The translations under genes were made by a program, and so were the position numbers. A stretch of DNA of 64,000 nt from Planctomycetota bacterium (GTDB taxonomy: Bacteria > Planctomycetota > Planctomycetia > Planctomycetales > Planctomycetaceae). The notes under the pieces are model-generated. The model had not been told where the DNA came from. It saw only the letters and a list, made by a program, of their open reading frames with translations, and did not search any database. The number at the start of each line of letters is the position of its first letter. The stretch's first letter is position 1. The stretch is taken from contig JAQCEJ010000013.1 in assembly GCA_027618475.1 (NCBI GenBank), positions 1 to 64,000 of the forward strand, in the 5' to 3' direction. Of the stretch, positions 37,902 to 46,501 are shown piece by piece.

Positions 37902-38399
37902 ATGGCGCGTAACGAATCTGATCGTGAAGACATTTTTGCTGAGGCAACGGCCTTCGTACATCGTATCGAATTCTCATGCGAGGCACGAAATGAGCCGAAC
38001 ATCATCGCCGGGTACCGCCGAGACGGCGTGTTCACGATCTATTTTTCTTCTGACGAGATGTATCAAATGACATCCGAAGGGCATCTGCGACGGGCGTTGT
38101 GGGGCGATGTCTTGTTTCGGACACAAGGGAATACACTCGCTCAATTGGTTCGTCGGCGTACACCCGAGATAACCGAACTTGTGCGACACGATCTGACGCC
38201 GGAGGAATTAGAAAAATTCATCCGCCGAACGAATGATCGATTGAAGGTATTGTTCGACGATCTCGAACAGGGACGGCTGCACATCGTGCGTCAATCGCCT
38301 GACGGTGCCGAAATTGTGACTGACATGATGCGATCACTACGAGCAATTCTCTCATCGGGTTTGCAACTGGCTCCGGCATTGCCCACGAAACGACGTTGA
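37902..38399 (+). CDS. Conserved hypothetical protein
   Basis: 165 residues, soluble, no signal. The N-terminal half is beta-rich ('FVHRIEFSCEARNEPNIIAGYR', 'GVFTIYFSSDEMYQMTSEGH'). The C-terminal half is helical and charged ('TPEELEKFIRRTNDRLKVLFDDLEQG'). I believe similar proteins exist in other planctomycetes, but I can name no family and propose no function. It is divergent from the response regulator and 95 bp before the aldolase. Confidence 0.7.
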   Translation: MARNESDREDIFAEATAFVHRIEFSCEARNEPNIIAGYRRDGVFTIYFSSDEMYQMTSEGHLRRALWGDVLFRTQGNTLAQLVRRRTPEITELVRHDLTPEELEKFIRRTNDRLKVLFDDLEQGRLHIVRQSPDGAEIVTDMMRSLRAILSSGLQLAPALPTKRR

Positions 38400-38494
38400 A
38401 CGAATATCGGGCTGGTAGGCATTCGATCTCGAATCGATTAAGATGACGATACCAGTCTAAATCTTTATGGTCCTTATGAACAAGAATTATTTTC

Positions 38495-39280
38495 ATGATG
38501 AACATCGACGTCCGTCCGAATCCCGTGAAAGAAAAACTGCAGAACGGCCAGACTGTATTTTCCAGTTCGCTTCGACTTCCTGAGCCCGGAATCTGCGAAG
38601 TGCTCGGATACGCCGGGTGGGACTTTGTGTTGTTGGATGGCGAACACGGGGCACTCGATCATACGACGATCGATCGTATGGTGCAGAGTTGTTTCGCTTC
38701 CGGAACTGTTCCCATGGTGCGGGTTCCGAAGAATGACGATCCTGAATCTGTGATGCTCGCACTCGATCTGGGAGTGCAGGGTGTATTGATTCCGCATTGC
38801 CGGACGGCCGACGATGCTCGTCGGTTAAAAGAGGCGGCGTTTTACGCACCAGAGGGGAAGCGGGGTTTTGGACCGGGGCGAGGGACGATGTGGGGTCGGA
38901 TTCCCCTTGATCGTTATTTCGAACGAATCAACGATTCCATCGTTCTGTTGGCACTGGTGGAAGATATCGAAGCCCTCGACAATATTGATGAAATCGCCGC
39001 GGCAGGACTCGATGTATTGTGGGTAGGAACCGGTGACCTCGCGATGGCATACGGTGTTCCGGGACAACGCAATCATCCCCTGGTTCAGGAGGCAGCCGAC
39101 AAGATTCTGGCAGCGTGCCAGAAACACGGCGTCTGTGCGGGTTATCCCGCCAAAGATGCACAGGATGCACTGTGGGCCGTGGAGAAGGGATACCGCGCGG
39201 TCGGTTTTGGATGCGCCGAGCAATACATCATGCAGCAGTCGAGGCAATTTCTGGAAACGGTTAGCAGTGCGAAATCGTGA
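38495..39280 (+). CDS. HpcH/HpaI family class II aldolase
   Basis: 261 residues. Family features: 'FVLLDGEHGALDHTTIDRMV' with the acid-base histidine; 'RVPKNDDPESVMLALDLGVQGVLIPH' with the substrate-binding region; 'GPGRGTMWGRI'; and a metal-binding acidic pair around 'LVEDIEALDNIDEIA'. Members cleave 4-hydroxy-2-keto acids (2-dehydro-3-deoxyglucarate, 2-keto-3-deoxy-rhamnonate and relatives) to pyruvate and an aldehyde in a metal-dependent reaction. It could act downstream of a sugar-acid dehydratase such as the DgoD-like gene at 25 kb, although they are far apart. A second ATG lies one codon in. The epimerase gene follows after 31 bp. Confidence 0.9.
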   Translation: MMNIDVRPNPVKEKLQNGQTVFSSSLRLPEPGICEVLGYAGWDFVLLDGEHGALDHTTIDRMVQSCFASGTVPMVRVPKNDDPESVMLALDLGVQGVLIPHCRTADDARRLKEAAFYAPEGKRGFGPGRGTMWGRIPLDRYFERINDSIVLLALVEDIEALDNIDEIAAAGLDVLWVGTGDLAMAYGVPGQRNHPLVQEAADKILAACQKHGVCAGYPAKDAQDALWAVEKGYRAVGFGCAEQYIMQQSRQFLETVSSAKS

Positions 39281-39311
39281 CCGGTCATTTGTCGACTCCA
39301 GCGGAAATCAC

Positions 39312-40187
39312 ATGAAACGACTCATCATCGGCTGTGGCTACCTCGGCAGACGCGTCGCCGACGCCTGGCGGCGTGCGGGAGACGAAGTGTGGGGACTCAC
39401 TCGATCTGACGAACACGCCAGTGATTTCCAGGCGAACGGAATTCATCCGCTGGTTGGCGATGTGTTGGATGTCGCATCGCTGACGTGCTTGAATTCCGAC
39501 GATAACCGACCGTTTGACACGCTCTTGTATGCCGTGGCACGCGACCGAGAATCGACGATAACCATGCGAGATTTGTATCTTCGAGGTTTAGAGAATGTTC
39601 TCTCTCGAATTGTGCCGATGCCGCAACGCCTAATTTATATTTCGAGCACCAGTGTTTATGGTCAAGATTCCGGTGAGTGGGTTGATGAATCTTCGATTTG
39701 CCATCCGACACAGGAGAACGGCCGAATTTGTCATGCAGCGGAAGAATTGCTGTGGAATATGCTGCGTTCACATCCGGAATGCCGTGGAACGGTTTTACGG
39801 CTAGCCGGAATTTACGGACCCGGCCGACTCATTGCCCGTGCCGCGGCGATCAAAGCGGGGGAGCCGATTCGAGGCAATCCCGAGGCATGGCTGAATCTCG
39901 TTCACGTCGATGACGCTGTTCGCGCAGTAATGATGGTGGATAAACAGGTCTCAGCCAGAGAGACCTATCTTGTTGTCGACAACGCGCCGTTGAAGAGACA
40001 GGATTATTATCGTACTCTTGCGAAACTGCTGAACGCTCCCGAACCGCATTTCGAGAACGCCGACAATGTACCGCAGAGTGGCACGAACAAGCGCTGTTCG
40101 AATCGGAAGCTGCGTGAAACGTTGCGATTCGAATTCGAGCGGCCGAACGCTCTTGCCGCTTTGGCGAACGTGCTTTTCGATGCATGA
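39312..40187 (+). CDS. Atypical SDR / NAD-dependent epimerase family protein
   Basis: 291 residues from the ATG at 39312; the frame is open further upstream only because it overlaps the aldolase gene. The Rossmann fold starts with 'IIGCGYLGRRVADAWRRAG', and 'LIYISSTSVYGQDSGEWVDE' and 'GTVLRLAGIYGPGRL' are epimerase-like. The usual Tyr-x-x-x-Lys pair is not evident where expected ('RICHAAEELLW'), so this is an atypical SDR with uncertain catalysis. It follows the aldolase by 31 bp and is probably co-transcribed. A nucleotide-sugar or oxidoreductase role is possible. Confidence 0.85.
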   Translation: MKRLIIGCGYLGRRVADAWRRAGDEVWGLTRSDEHASDFQANGIHPLVGDVLDVASLTCLNSDDNRPFDTLLYAVARDRESTITMRDLYLRGLENVLSRIVPMPQRLIYISSTSVYGQDSGEWVDESSICHPTQENGRICHAAEELLWNMLRSHPECRGTVLRLAGIYGPGRLIARAAAIKAGEPIRGNPEAWLNLVHVDDAVRAVMMVDKQVSARETYLVVDNAPLKRQDYYRTLAKLLNAPEPHFENADNVPQSGTNKRCSNRKLRETLRFEFERPNALAALANVLFDA

Positions 40188-40860
40188 GTCTTCAACGAGA
40201 TAGAGAACGGGTAACGGGTCTTCCATCACGCTCTAAGAATCGCCCCGAACGTCGTTTTCCATCGTATCCGAAATCACGTGATGACATCGCTTTCTTCGTC
40301 GATTCGATAACGTGACAGTGGAAAACCTGCTGCACTCTCGATCACGTCTAACGCCGGGATGATCAGGCGGTTCGTCGCTGGAATCAGGCGAATGACACGT
40401 TATGAACAATTCTTAAGAAAAGATTTAGCGACCTCGTCTTACGATCATCAGAATCGTGTCAATTGCTGTTTCGTGCGCAGCAAATCGGCGGATCACGTAT
40501 GTTGATCCACCGATGCTGTGTTGGTTTCGTTGAGATAAGTCATCGTTTTCACAAAGTCTAAACCGGTTGTCGAATGGAGATTACATTGTTTTATCGCATT
40601 TGTTTTTTTGATGACACGATTAGCGCAAACCGATCGTGACGGAAGTGGTTACCCCTTGCAATCTTAAGAACAGAAAACTGTCAGAAATCCCCGGTTCACA
40701 TTAGCAAAAGTGAGTCTGAATAATTTCCGATAACGCCACTATGGTGTTGTTGCTATTTGTTGCGAGTCAACCTGTATTCGCCGGTGATCAATAAGCACCC
40801 AACGAACACGAGCAATAAGATCGCATCGACCGTTTGGAGCGTGTCACTTCGGAAATCGTT
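40188..40860. other. 673-bp intergenic region with a long hairpin
   Basis: No gene is supported here. Most of the stretch is AT-richer than the genes around it and probably holds the leader and promoter of the HD-GYP gene. The one clear structure is a long imperfect hairpin at 40478-40518. I looked for a c-di-GMP riboswitch core, given the downstream gene, and did not recognise one. Confidence 0.6.
40478..40518 (+). repeat. Long imperfect hairpin (inverted repeat)
   Basis: Arms: CAGC (40478-40481), two-base bulge, ATCGG (40484-40488), one mismatch, GGATCA (40490-40495), 7-nt loop, then TGATCC (40503-40508), mismatch, CCGAT (40510-40514) and GCTG (40515-40518). Fifteen of sixteen arm positions pair. 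It is not followed by a T tract, so it does not look like an intrinsic terminator. It may be a structured RNA or a protein-binding palindrome. Confidence 0.6.
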
Positions 40861-42576
40861 ATGAGCCGCTGGAACAAGAACAATTCGATTGCCGAATGGT
40901 CCGGCTCAACGGCAGTGGTTCCGATTGCCCCGTTTGATCTCTGGCAGGATGCACATTCCGAATTACTGCAGTACTCCCAATGGACACGACTTCCCTTTTT
41001 CTGTGTCGATGCCGAAACCGGCATTGTTATCTCTCGTTCGAACGATGAAGTGATACCGGTTCTTCCCGAAGTCATTCATGCCCGTCTGACGGACATCCGG
41101 AAACTGGAGGTCGTCGAATTAAATTCTGAGATCGTGCTTTCGTTATTTCCCATGACGCCCATCGATGAACGCCCTGTGGTCGGCGTGGCGTATGCTCGTA
41201 CGGCCTGTGAATCGTGCCCTGCTGCGTTGAGTCTTGCGGCCGCCGAGTACGATCTTTCCATCGACGAGATGAACTGTTGGTGGCGTCAGGTTCCTGTAAT
41301 CGACTGCGACCTGATGTTCGACCTGATGCAGAACATTGTTCATCGCATGGATCTGCTGCGACGCACGTTCCATTCGGAAAATGAAGCATCGCGTGCGACG
41401 CAACAGCTTGAGCGGTTGCACGATGAGATGGACATCATGCATTCGCTGACGTTAAATCTGCAAATGTCCCATTCACCTGCTGAAATGGCCCGGCTTTGTC
41501 TGCTGAAAATGAACGGTGTCATCCGGTCGGAATGCACTGCCATCTGGCTTGCCGATCACCACGACGAAGCCGTTTTCTATTGCGACGGTGAGCCGCTGTT
41601 GAGTGAAATTGACCTGGCCCGGTTGATCTCTTATTTCGATACACACGACTGGAATCGTCCTGTCATTCAGAATCATCAAAAGGAAACATGGATCGAAGAG
41701 CAGTTTCCTCAACTCCAAAACTTCATTATCGTTCCAGTCTCGGAACGGAATCATCGGTTCGGTTGGATCATCAGTTGCAACGTGCAAGAGGCAACCGGTT
41801 TTGGTCCGGTCGAATCGAATCTGCTCAAGTCGATTGCGATCATTCTAGGGACACAGGTTCGCAATATTGCCTTGTATGCAAAGCACGATGAGTTGCTCGT
41901 CAGTTTCGTGACATCTCTTGTTTCGACACTCGACGCTAAAGATCCATATACCCGAGGGCATAGCGAACGGGTCGCACTGGTGGCTCGTTGTCTTGCAGAT
42001 GAACTTGGCCTTCCCAATTCAGAGAGGGATGATATCTATCTCGCCGGAATGCTGCACGACATTGGTAAGATCGGCGTCGATGACCGCGTTCTTCGTAAAG
42101 ATGATGCGCTGACACCGGAAGAATTCGAGCATATTCAACAACACCCCATTATTGGATATAACATTCTGGCAGGGCTCAAAAACCTGCATCGCATCCTGCC
42201 CGGCGTCCGCAATCATCACGAAAACTTCAACGGTCAGGGATATCCAGACAAGTTGAAGGGGACTGAAATCTCGTTGATGGCGCGTATTCTGGCCGTGGCC
42301 GATAGTTTCGATGCGATGGGAAGCGACCGTCCTTACCGCAAAGGAATGCCGCTGGAAAAGGTTGAAGCGATTTTTCGTCAAGGGGCGGGTGAACAATGGG
42401 ATGCAACCGTGATCGATGCGTATTTTAGAGCCCGCGACGACGTGATTGCCGTTTGTGAACAATATAACTTAGACGAACAGAACAGAATGAAGCGGGTCGG
42501 TCGTACCCGATTGCACGCATGGATGCCGACAACACCTCATGAACCGTCGATCAAATCGTGCATCGATGCCTGCTGA
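40861..42576 (+). CDS. GAF and HD-GYP domain protein, probable c-di-GMP phosphodiesterase
   Basis: 571 residues from the ATG at 40861 (a TTG at 40834 adds nine). Residues ~1-175 are an unassigned sensor-like domain with a 'CESCPAAL' cysteine pair. Residues ~195-345 look like a GAF domain. The C terminus (~350-535) is HD-GYP: 'DAKDPYTRGHSERVA', 'GMLHDIGKIG' with H399-D400, 'HHENFNGQGYPDKLKG', and 'ARILAVADSFDAM'. The HHE and GYP elements are complete, although N replaces the usual D in 'DGxGYP'. Cleavage of c-di-GMP is the likely reaction; GAF may sense a small ligand. No output or diguanylate cyclase gene is nearby. Confidence 0.92.
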   Translation: MSRWNKNNSIAEWSGSTAVVPIAPFDLWQDAHSELLQYSQWTRLPFFCVDAETGIVISRSNDEVIPVLPEVIHARLTDIRKLEVVELNSEIVLSLFPMTPIDERPVVGVAYARTACESCPAALSLAAAEYDLSIDEMNCWWRQVPVIDCDLMFDLMQNIVHRMDLLRRTFHSENEASRATQQLERLHDEMDIMHSLTLNLQMSHSPAEMARLCLLKMNGVIRSECTAIWLADHHDEAVFYCDGEPLLSEIDLARLISYFDTHDWNRPVIQNHQKETWIEEQFPQLQNFIIVPVSERNHRFGWIISCNVQEATGFGPVESNLLKSIAIILGTQVRNIALYAKHDELLVSFVTSLVSTLDAKDPYTRGHSERVALVARCLADELGLPNSERDDIYLAGMLHDIGKIGVDDRVLRKDDALTPEEFEHIQQHPIIGYNILAGLKNLHRILPGVRNHHENFNGQGYPDKLKGTEISLMARILAVADSFDAMGSDRPYRKGMPLEKVEAIFRQGAGEQWDATVIDAYFRARDDVIAVCEQYNLDEQNRMKRVGRTRLHAWMPTTPHEPSIKSCIDAC

Positions 42577-42611
42577 AACGATTCCCGCCAGGCTATTGCG
42601 GATTGAATTTT

Positions 42612-43376
42612 TCAACCGTTCAGCGATCGGGCGTTTTCCCAGCGAATCGCAGCGTTGATCGTCTCCCCCAGTTCCGATTCTTGAAACTTGAGCAGATTGG
42701 CTTCCAGAATGAAGAACGGAAAATGGGAACCGAACAACAGACGCTCATAGGGGACAATCTTAATCAGTTTGTCCAACGATCCAATCGATTCAGCGTGCGA
42801 AATATCGGCATAAACATTTCCCGCTGCGATCAGCTCGCTTAATGTGGGGGGGCCGACAATGCTGCTGTTGAGCAGAATCAGCTTGAGGCGGGGACGTTCT
42901 TCGATAAGCTGTTTCAGCGGTCCCGGCTGGACGTGGGGAATCTGCACCAGCTTGTGTTGAGTTCGTGGATCCTCCATATAAAAGGCAAGTTGCACGATCA
43001 AACTGAATGACTCGGCAAGGGACAACAGCTCGGCAAATCGAGGATCGTCGAGCATATAGCCGTGATAATTGGGATGCAGTCGGATACCAGCCATGCCATA
43101 TTCTTCGTGGCATCGTCGTATGTCATCCTGCCAGTCGGGAAGCGTTGGATTCACCGAACCCATCGGCTTCAGCAGACCCGCACCGTGCCGTTCGCACTCA
43201 CTGACTAATTCGGCATTCACGCGGGCGATATCTTCGTGGAACAGCCCATCGAAGCTGCCAACCCAGGCCTCGGTGAAATCCGATTGGTGCAACCGTTCCA
43301 CGAGGGCTGGTGTGTCGTCAAACGGAAGCCGACGGAACGGCCAGCGCGAGACATAAGCATTCACATCAATAATCAC
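42612..43376 (-). CDS. Amidohydrolase-2-like protein without metal ligands
   Basis: 254 residues starting with GTG; the start overlaps the preceding gene as GTGA (43373-43376, minus strand). The fold follows the amidohydrolase-related TIM barrel ('GMAGIRLHPNYHGYM', 'GNVYADISHAESIGSL', 'ERLLFGSHFPF'). All usual metal positions are replaced: N6 and Y8 stand in for HxH, the second and third barrel histidines are absent, and 'GSHFP' replaces 'GSDxP'. It is probably not a normal metal hydrolase and may be a structural or regulatory partner of its neighbour. Confidence 0.82.
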   Translation of the reverse strand: MIIDVNAYVSRWPFRRLPFDDTPALVERLHQSDFTEAWVGSFDGLFHEDIARVNAELVSECERHGAGLLKPMGSVNPTLPDWQDDIRRCHEEYGMAGIRLHPNYHGYMLDDPRFAELLSLAESFSLIVQLAFYMEDPRTQHKLVQIPHVQPGPLKQLIEERPRLKLILLNSSIVGPPTLSELIAAGNVYADISHAESIGSLDKLIKIVPYERLLFGSHFPFFILEANLLKFQESELGETINAAIRWENARSLNG

Positions 43377-44155
43377 GGCTTGACTCCTTTGATGCGCAAG
43401 ATCGGTTCCATCATACGACGCAGATTTTTTCCGAGGATTAACTTCTTTTCGACGTTCGAAATTTTGGCACCGTAAACCTTGGCAAGCTGCGTTGAAAAAC
43501 TACGGCCGCCGACATCACTTCCATAAATGACACGTTCTGCCCCAAGTTCACGTACGGCCATTTCGACGAATCCGGCTGTTGGTTCCGAACCGGCGAGGTC
43601 GACCGATACGTTTTTGTGGACACGAATGGCACGGATCCCCTGTTCCCAATCCCCCCCTGTGTGACCGCAAATCAATGGTGTATCGGGATGCCTGGCGGCG
43701 AGAACGGCCATGTCCATCGGCGTCGATTCTCCTTCGAGATTGCCGTTGGATTTCAACCACGTGTGCTGAAAAATAACCGCTTTCAATTCGGCACATCGAT
43801 GGATGATCTCGTCCAATCGTGGGTCGTTACACCGCAGGGCAACCCAGAGTTTGATACCGACCATGGGGCCATTGACGATACAGCGATCGATTTCCTGCAG
43901 GCATGCTTCAGGGTATTTGGGGTTGAGATATGCGAACCCGAACGCCCTGTGATGCCAATGAGAAAGTGCCTGCAAGACTTCGTCGTTCTGTCTGCGAAAC
44001 TCCTCTGGATCGGGATCGGTAGAAAAGTTGGTTCCCATGTAAAAGACCATCCGCTCGACCCCCATACGATCGGCATATGTCATCATCGCGGCTATTTTTT
44101 CATCGGGAGTTGTTCCTTCAACGTTTGAGATATGGCAATGCAGATCCCAGATCAT
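43373..44155 (-). CDS. Amidohydrolase-2 family metal-dependent hydrolase
   Basis: 260 residues from the ATG at 44155. Metal residues are present: H6-C-H8 near the N terminus, histidines in 'FQHTWLKS' and 'CGHTGGDW', and the aspartate in 'VIYGSDVGGRS'. The lysine-containing 'GIKLWVAL' strand is also typical. Such enzymes hydrolyse or decarboxylate small cyclic or aromatic substrates or lactones in the cytoplasm. It lies 5 bp after the TIM-barrel epimerase gene and overlaps the degenerate amidohydrolase, so the three form one minus-strand operon. A lactonase or sugar-acid role would suit the context but is inferred. Confidence 0.88.
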   Translation of the reverse strand: MIWDLHCHISNVEGTTPDEKIAAMMTYADRMGVERMVFYMGTNFSTDPDPEEFRRQNDEVLQALSHWHHRAFGFAYLNPKYPEACLQEIDRCIVNGPMVGIKLWVALRCNDPRLDEIIHRCAELKAVIFQHTWLKSNGNLEGESTPMDMAVLAARHPDTPLICGHTGGDWEQGIRAIRVHKNVSVDLAGSEPTAGFVEMAVRELGAERVIYGSDVGGRSFSTQLAKVYGAKISNVEKKLILGKNLRRMMEPILRIKGVKP

Positions 44156-44160
44156 ATCTG

Positions 44161-45060
44161 TCACTTTCCACCTGCAAACCCGTTGTTTTTCATCCATGCC
44201 ACATAGGTAGAGGCAAAGCGATCGAGATTCTCAAGACTGCCGCCGCCACGAATCGGCGAACACATTTCGTAATTTGCAATTCCGTTAAAGCCTCCTTCAT
44301 GCAGTCCGCTGAAGAAGGCTTTGTAATCGATGAACCCGGTCCCAAATGGGACGGCACGCACGGCATCGGGTTCCGCTTTTTCGTAGTTGATCAAATCGGG
44401 ACGATATCGAAACCGCGACAGCCTCACATAATCGGCATTTGTCGTAATTGCGGTATGCGGAGCGGCCAGGTATGCCGCTTGATACAAATCCTCTCCGCGA
44501 AGCGCCGGAGACCAGGCATCGAAGCCGAGTTTGCAGTTATCGCGATTCACGTCGTGCAAGAATTCCACCAATGATGTTGTTTCGACAGCGAGATCATGAT
44601 GATTCTGCACGGCAATGACAATCCCCCTATCCTTTGCGAAATCGCAAATCTCTTGAATCGCTGTTACCGATTTCGTCCATGTGGCGAAATACGACTGCTG
44701 GTCGCTTTCATACGAAGTAAATAGCCGCACTGCGGTTGCACCGAGTGTAGCTGCAATTTCAGTCAGGCGATTCACGAAATGGATCTGCATTTCCTGATAC
44801 GGTACTTCCGCTGCAACCGGGCTGCCGAAATCGGTGTAGGCAGCGATCACAGAACACTTCAATCTGTGCTGCTGCAACGTCATGCTCAAACTGTCGAGTT
44901 GTTCGGAGGTGACGTCCAGAGGCGAGAGATGTGGCCGCTTGCCGGCGATCATCACCGATTCGTAACCGAGCTTGGCGGCCTTTTCGATGAAATCAGTGAT
45001 CCCCAACGACTGTTGTCCCCAATATCCAGCGTAACTGACCGAAAACAGGCTTAATTCCAT
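44161..45060 (-). CDS. Sugar phosphate isomerase/epimerase (AP endonuclease family 2 fold)
   Basis: 299 residues from the ATG at 45060; the frame continues upstream to 45432 but that part has no protein-like character and overlaps the divergent M24 gene. The xylose-isomerase-like TIM barrel is seen in 'LGYESVMIAGKRPHLSP', 'LGATAVRLFTSYESD', 'VIAVQNHHDLAVETTSLVEF', 'CKLGFDAWSPALRGEDLYQ' and 'GFNGIANYEMCSPIRGGG', with the His/Glu/Asp ligands of this family in their usual places. It probably isomerises a sugar or cyclitol. First gene of the operon with the two amidohydrolase genes. Confidence 0.88.
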   Translation of the reverse strand: MELSLFSVSYAGYWGQQSLGITDFIEKAAKLGYESVMIAGKRPHLSPLDVTSEQLDSLSMTLQQHRLKCSVIAAYTDFGSPVAAEVPYQEMQIHFVNRLTEIAATLGATAVRLFTSYESDQQSYFATWTKSVTAIQEICDFAKDRGIVIAVQNHHDLAVETTSLVEFLHDVNRDNCKLGFDAWSPALRGEDLYQAAYLAAPHTAITTNADYVRLSRFRYRPDLINYEKAEPDAVRAVPFGTGFIDYKAFFSGLHEGGFNGIANYEMCSPIRGGGSLENLDRFASTYVAWMKNNGFAGGK

Positions 45061-45279
45061 CGATGCTTTCCTCCGAGAACTCAGAATTCGTGTCGCGCAT
45101 GGAATGATAGTCGAACCGTCACTGATTATACTGTGCGCAAAATTGAATCGAAAGGACGTGATCGGCGTGAATCTGCCCGTGAATGAGAAGAGGTCGTTCG
45201 TGCATTGAACGTCCGAACTTCGAACAACCTCACTCTGGGGACCGACGCCTGAGAACATGGTCATCAGGAAGTTAAGAAC

Positions 45280-46416
45280 ATGACAGGATTCGCAACGCCC
45301 CTGAATCTCGATGTGTCGACGTGCCGCGATCGACAAAATCGATTGACAGACTGGATGCAACAGCAAGGCGTCGATCACGTCTGGTTGGTGACAGCCGAGA
45401 ATGTGCAGTATTTCACCAGCTATCGTACCCATCGATTGCTGTCGACGGGGCTGTTAGTTTCATCCAATGGACACTGCACGCTGTTCACACCGAATGAAGT
45501 TCCCACGAACGTTGCCGCTGATGAAATTGTCTCGTTCGTCGCGCAGCACAATGCGACATTGCGGCAAGATCAAACGAGTGCTATTTCTGAAAAACTCATG
45601 GAATGCGTCGACACCGTTTCAACTTCCAGTCGATGGGGAATTGAATTTGGTGCCTGCCCCGCTGAATTCGTCATCCCTCTTGGGAAAACCAGGACCGGAG
45701 CTCTGGTCGACGCCGATCCTATTCTCAGGAAACTTCGCCGTCGCAAAGATGCCGACGAACTGGCCATGATTCGCCGCGCGATTGCCTGTTCGGAAGCGAT
45801 GTATCAGCGTGCTCGAGAAATCATTCGCCCGGGCATTTCAGAAATTGAAGTGTACAGCGCGCTGCAATCAGCAGCTGTAGAGGTTGCGGGGGAACCACTC
45901 ACCGCATTCGGTAATGATTTTCAATGCGGTACACCTGGCGGCCCCCCTCGACCTCGCCTTGCGGAAGCAGGGGAGTTATTCATTCTCGATCTGGGGCCGG
46001 CCTACCGCGGGTATTATGCCGACAGTTGCCGTACGTTTGCCGTCAGTCCGACGTTGAGTACCGAACAAGAACAGGCATGGGAAAAAATCGTCTCGGTTTT
46101 GAAATGGGTCGAAGAGACCGTCAAACCAGGCGTCAGCTGCAAAGAGTTGTTTCTCAAAGCGCAGGAGATCCTGGAGGAATACCGTCCTGGCGGGTTCATA
46201 CATCATCTTGGTCACGGCGTCGGCTTGTATCCCCATGAGACGCCGCATTTGAATTCGGCATGGGACGACGTGTTTGAAGAAGGGGACGTTTTCACCGCCG
46301 AGCCCGGTCTTTACGGGCCTGAACTCCGAGGTGGAATTCGTCTCGAACATATGTATCGCGTGACGAGAACCGGCATTGAGCGTCTGATACAATTTCCGCT
46401 GGAAATGATCGGTTAA
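45280..46416 (+). CDS. M24 family Xaa-Pro aminopeptidase-like peptidase
   Basis: 378 residues. The creatinase-like N domain spans ~1-145. The catalytic pita-bread domain follows, with metal ligands in 'ILDLGPAYRGYYADSCRTF' (two Asp), 'HHLGHGVGLYPHE' (His), 'TAEPGLYGP' (Glu) and 'IRLEHMYRV' (Glu). AGGAAG at 45266-45271 supports the start. It should remove N-terminal residues next to proline in the cytoplasm. It is divergent from the TIM-barrel gene across 219 bp, which must hold both promoters, and it ends in a shared terminator. Confidence 0.94.
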   Translation: MTGFATPLNLDVSTCRDRQNRLTDWMQQQGVDHVWLVTAENVQYFTSYRTHRLLSTGLLVSSNGHCTLFTPNEVPTNVAADEIVSFVAQHNATLRQDQTSAISEKLMECVDTVSTSSRWGIEFGACPAEFVIPLGKTRTGALVDADPILRKLRRRKDADELAMIRRAIACSEAMYQRAREIIRPGISEIEVYSALQSAAVEVAGEPLTAFGNDFQCGTPGGPPRPRLAEAGELFILDLGPAYRGYYADSCRTFAVSPTLSTEQEQAWEKIVSVLKWVEETVKPGVSCKELFLKAQEILEEYRPGGFIHHLGHGVGLYPHETPHLNSAWDDVFEEGDVFTAEPGLYGPELRGGIRLEHMYRVTRTGIERLIQFPLEMIG

Positions 46417-46436
46417 CCCACGGCTGAAATTCGGAG

Positions 46437-46474
46437 AAAAAAAACGCCCACGAGGTCGATGACCCGTGGGCGTT
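46437..46474 (-). terminator. Intrinsic terminator between convergent genes
   Basis: A perfect 10-bp stem, AACGCCCACG (46443-46452) with CGTGGGCGTT (46465-46474), has a 12-nt loop. On the minus strand it is followed by eight T (A run at 46437-46444), a strong terminator for the HMA-like gene. For the M24 gene on the plus strand it is weaker, with only GTTGTG after it. Confidence 0.9.
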
Positions 46475-46501
46475 GTGTACGTTGAATTCAGTTGTGGGAG
46501 G

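Noticed and set aside
39033-39311. Upstream extension of the SDR epimerase frame
   Set aside because: This part overlaps the well-supported aldolase gene in another frame and reads as low-quality sequence; the Rossmann fold begins right after the ATG at 39312.
40188-40860. Possible c-di-GMP riboswitch upstream of the HD-GYP gene
   Set aside because: No GEMM-type core or tetraloop-receptor pattern could be recognised; only an unrelated hairpin is present.
45061-45432. Upstream extension of the TIM-barrel epimerase frame on the minus strand
   Set aside because: It is not protein-like and runs into the M24 gene on the opposite strand; the family N terminus starts at the ATG at 45060.
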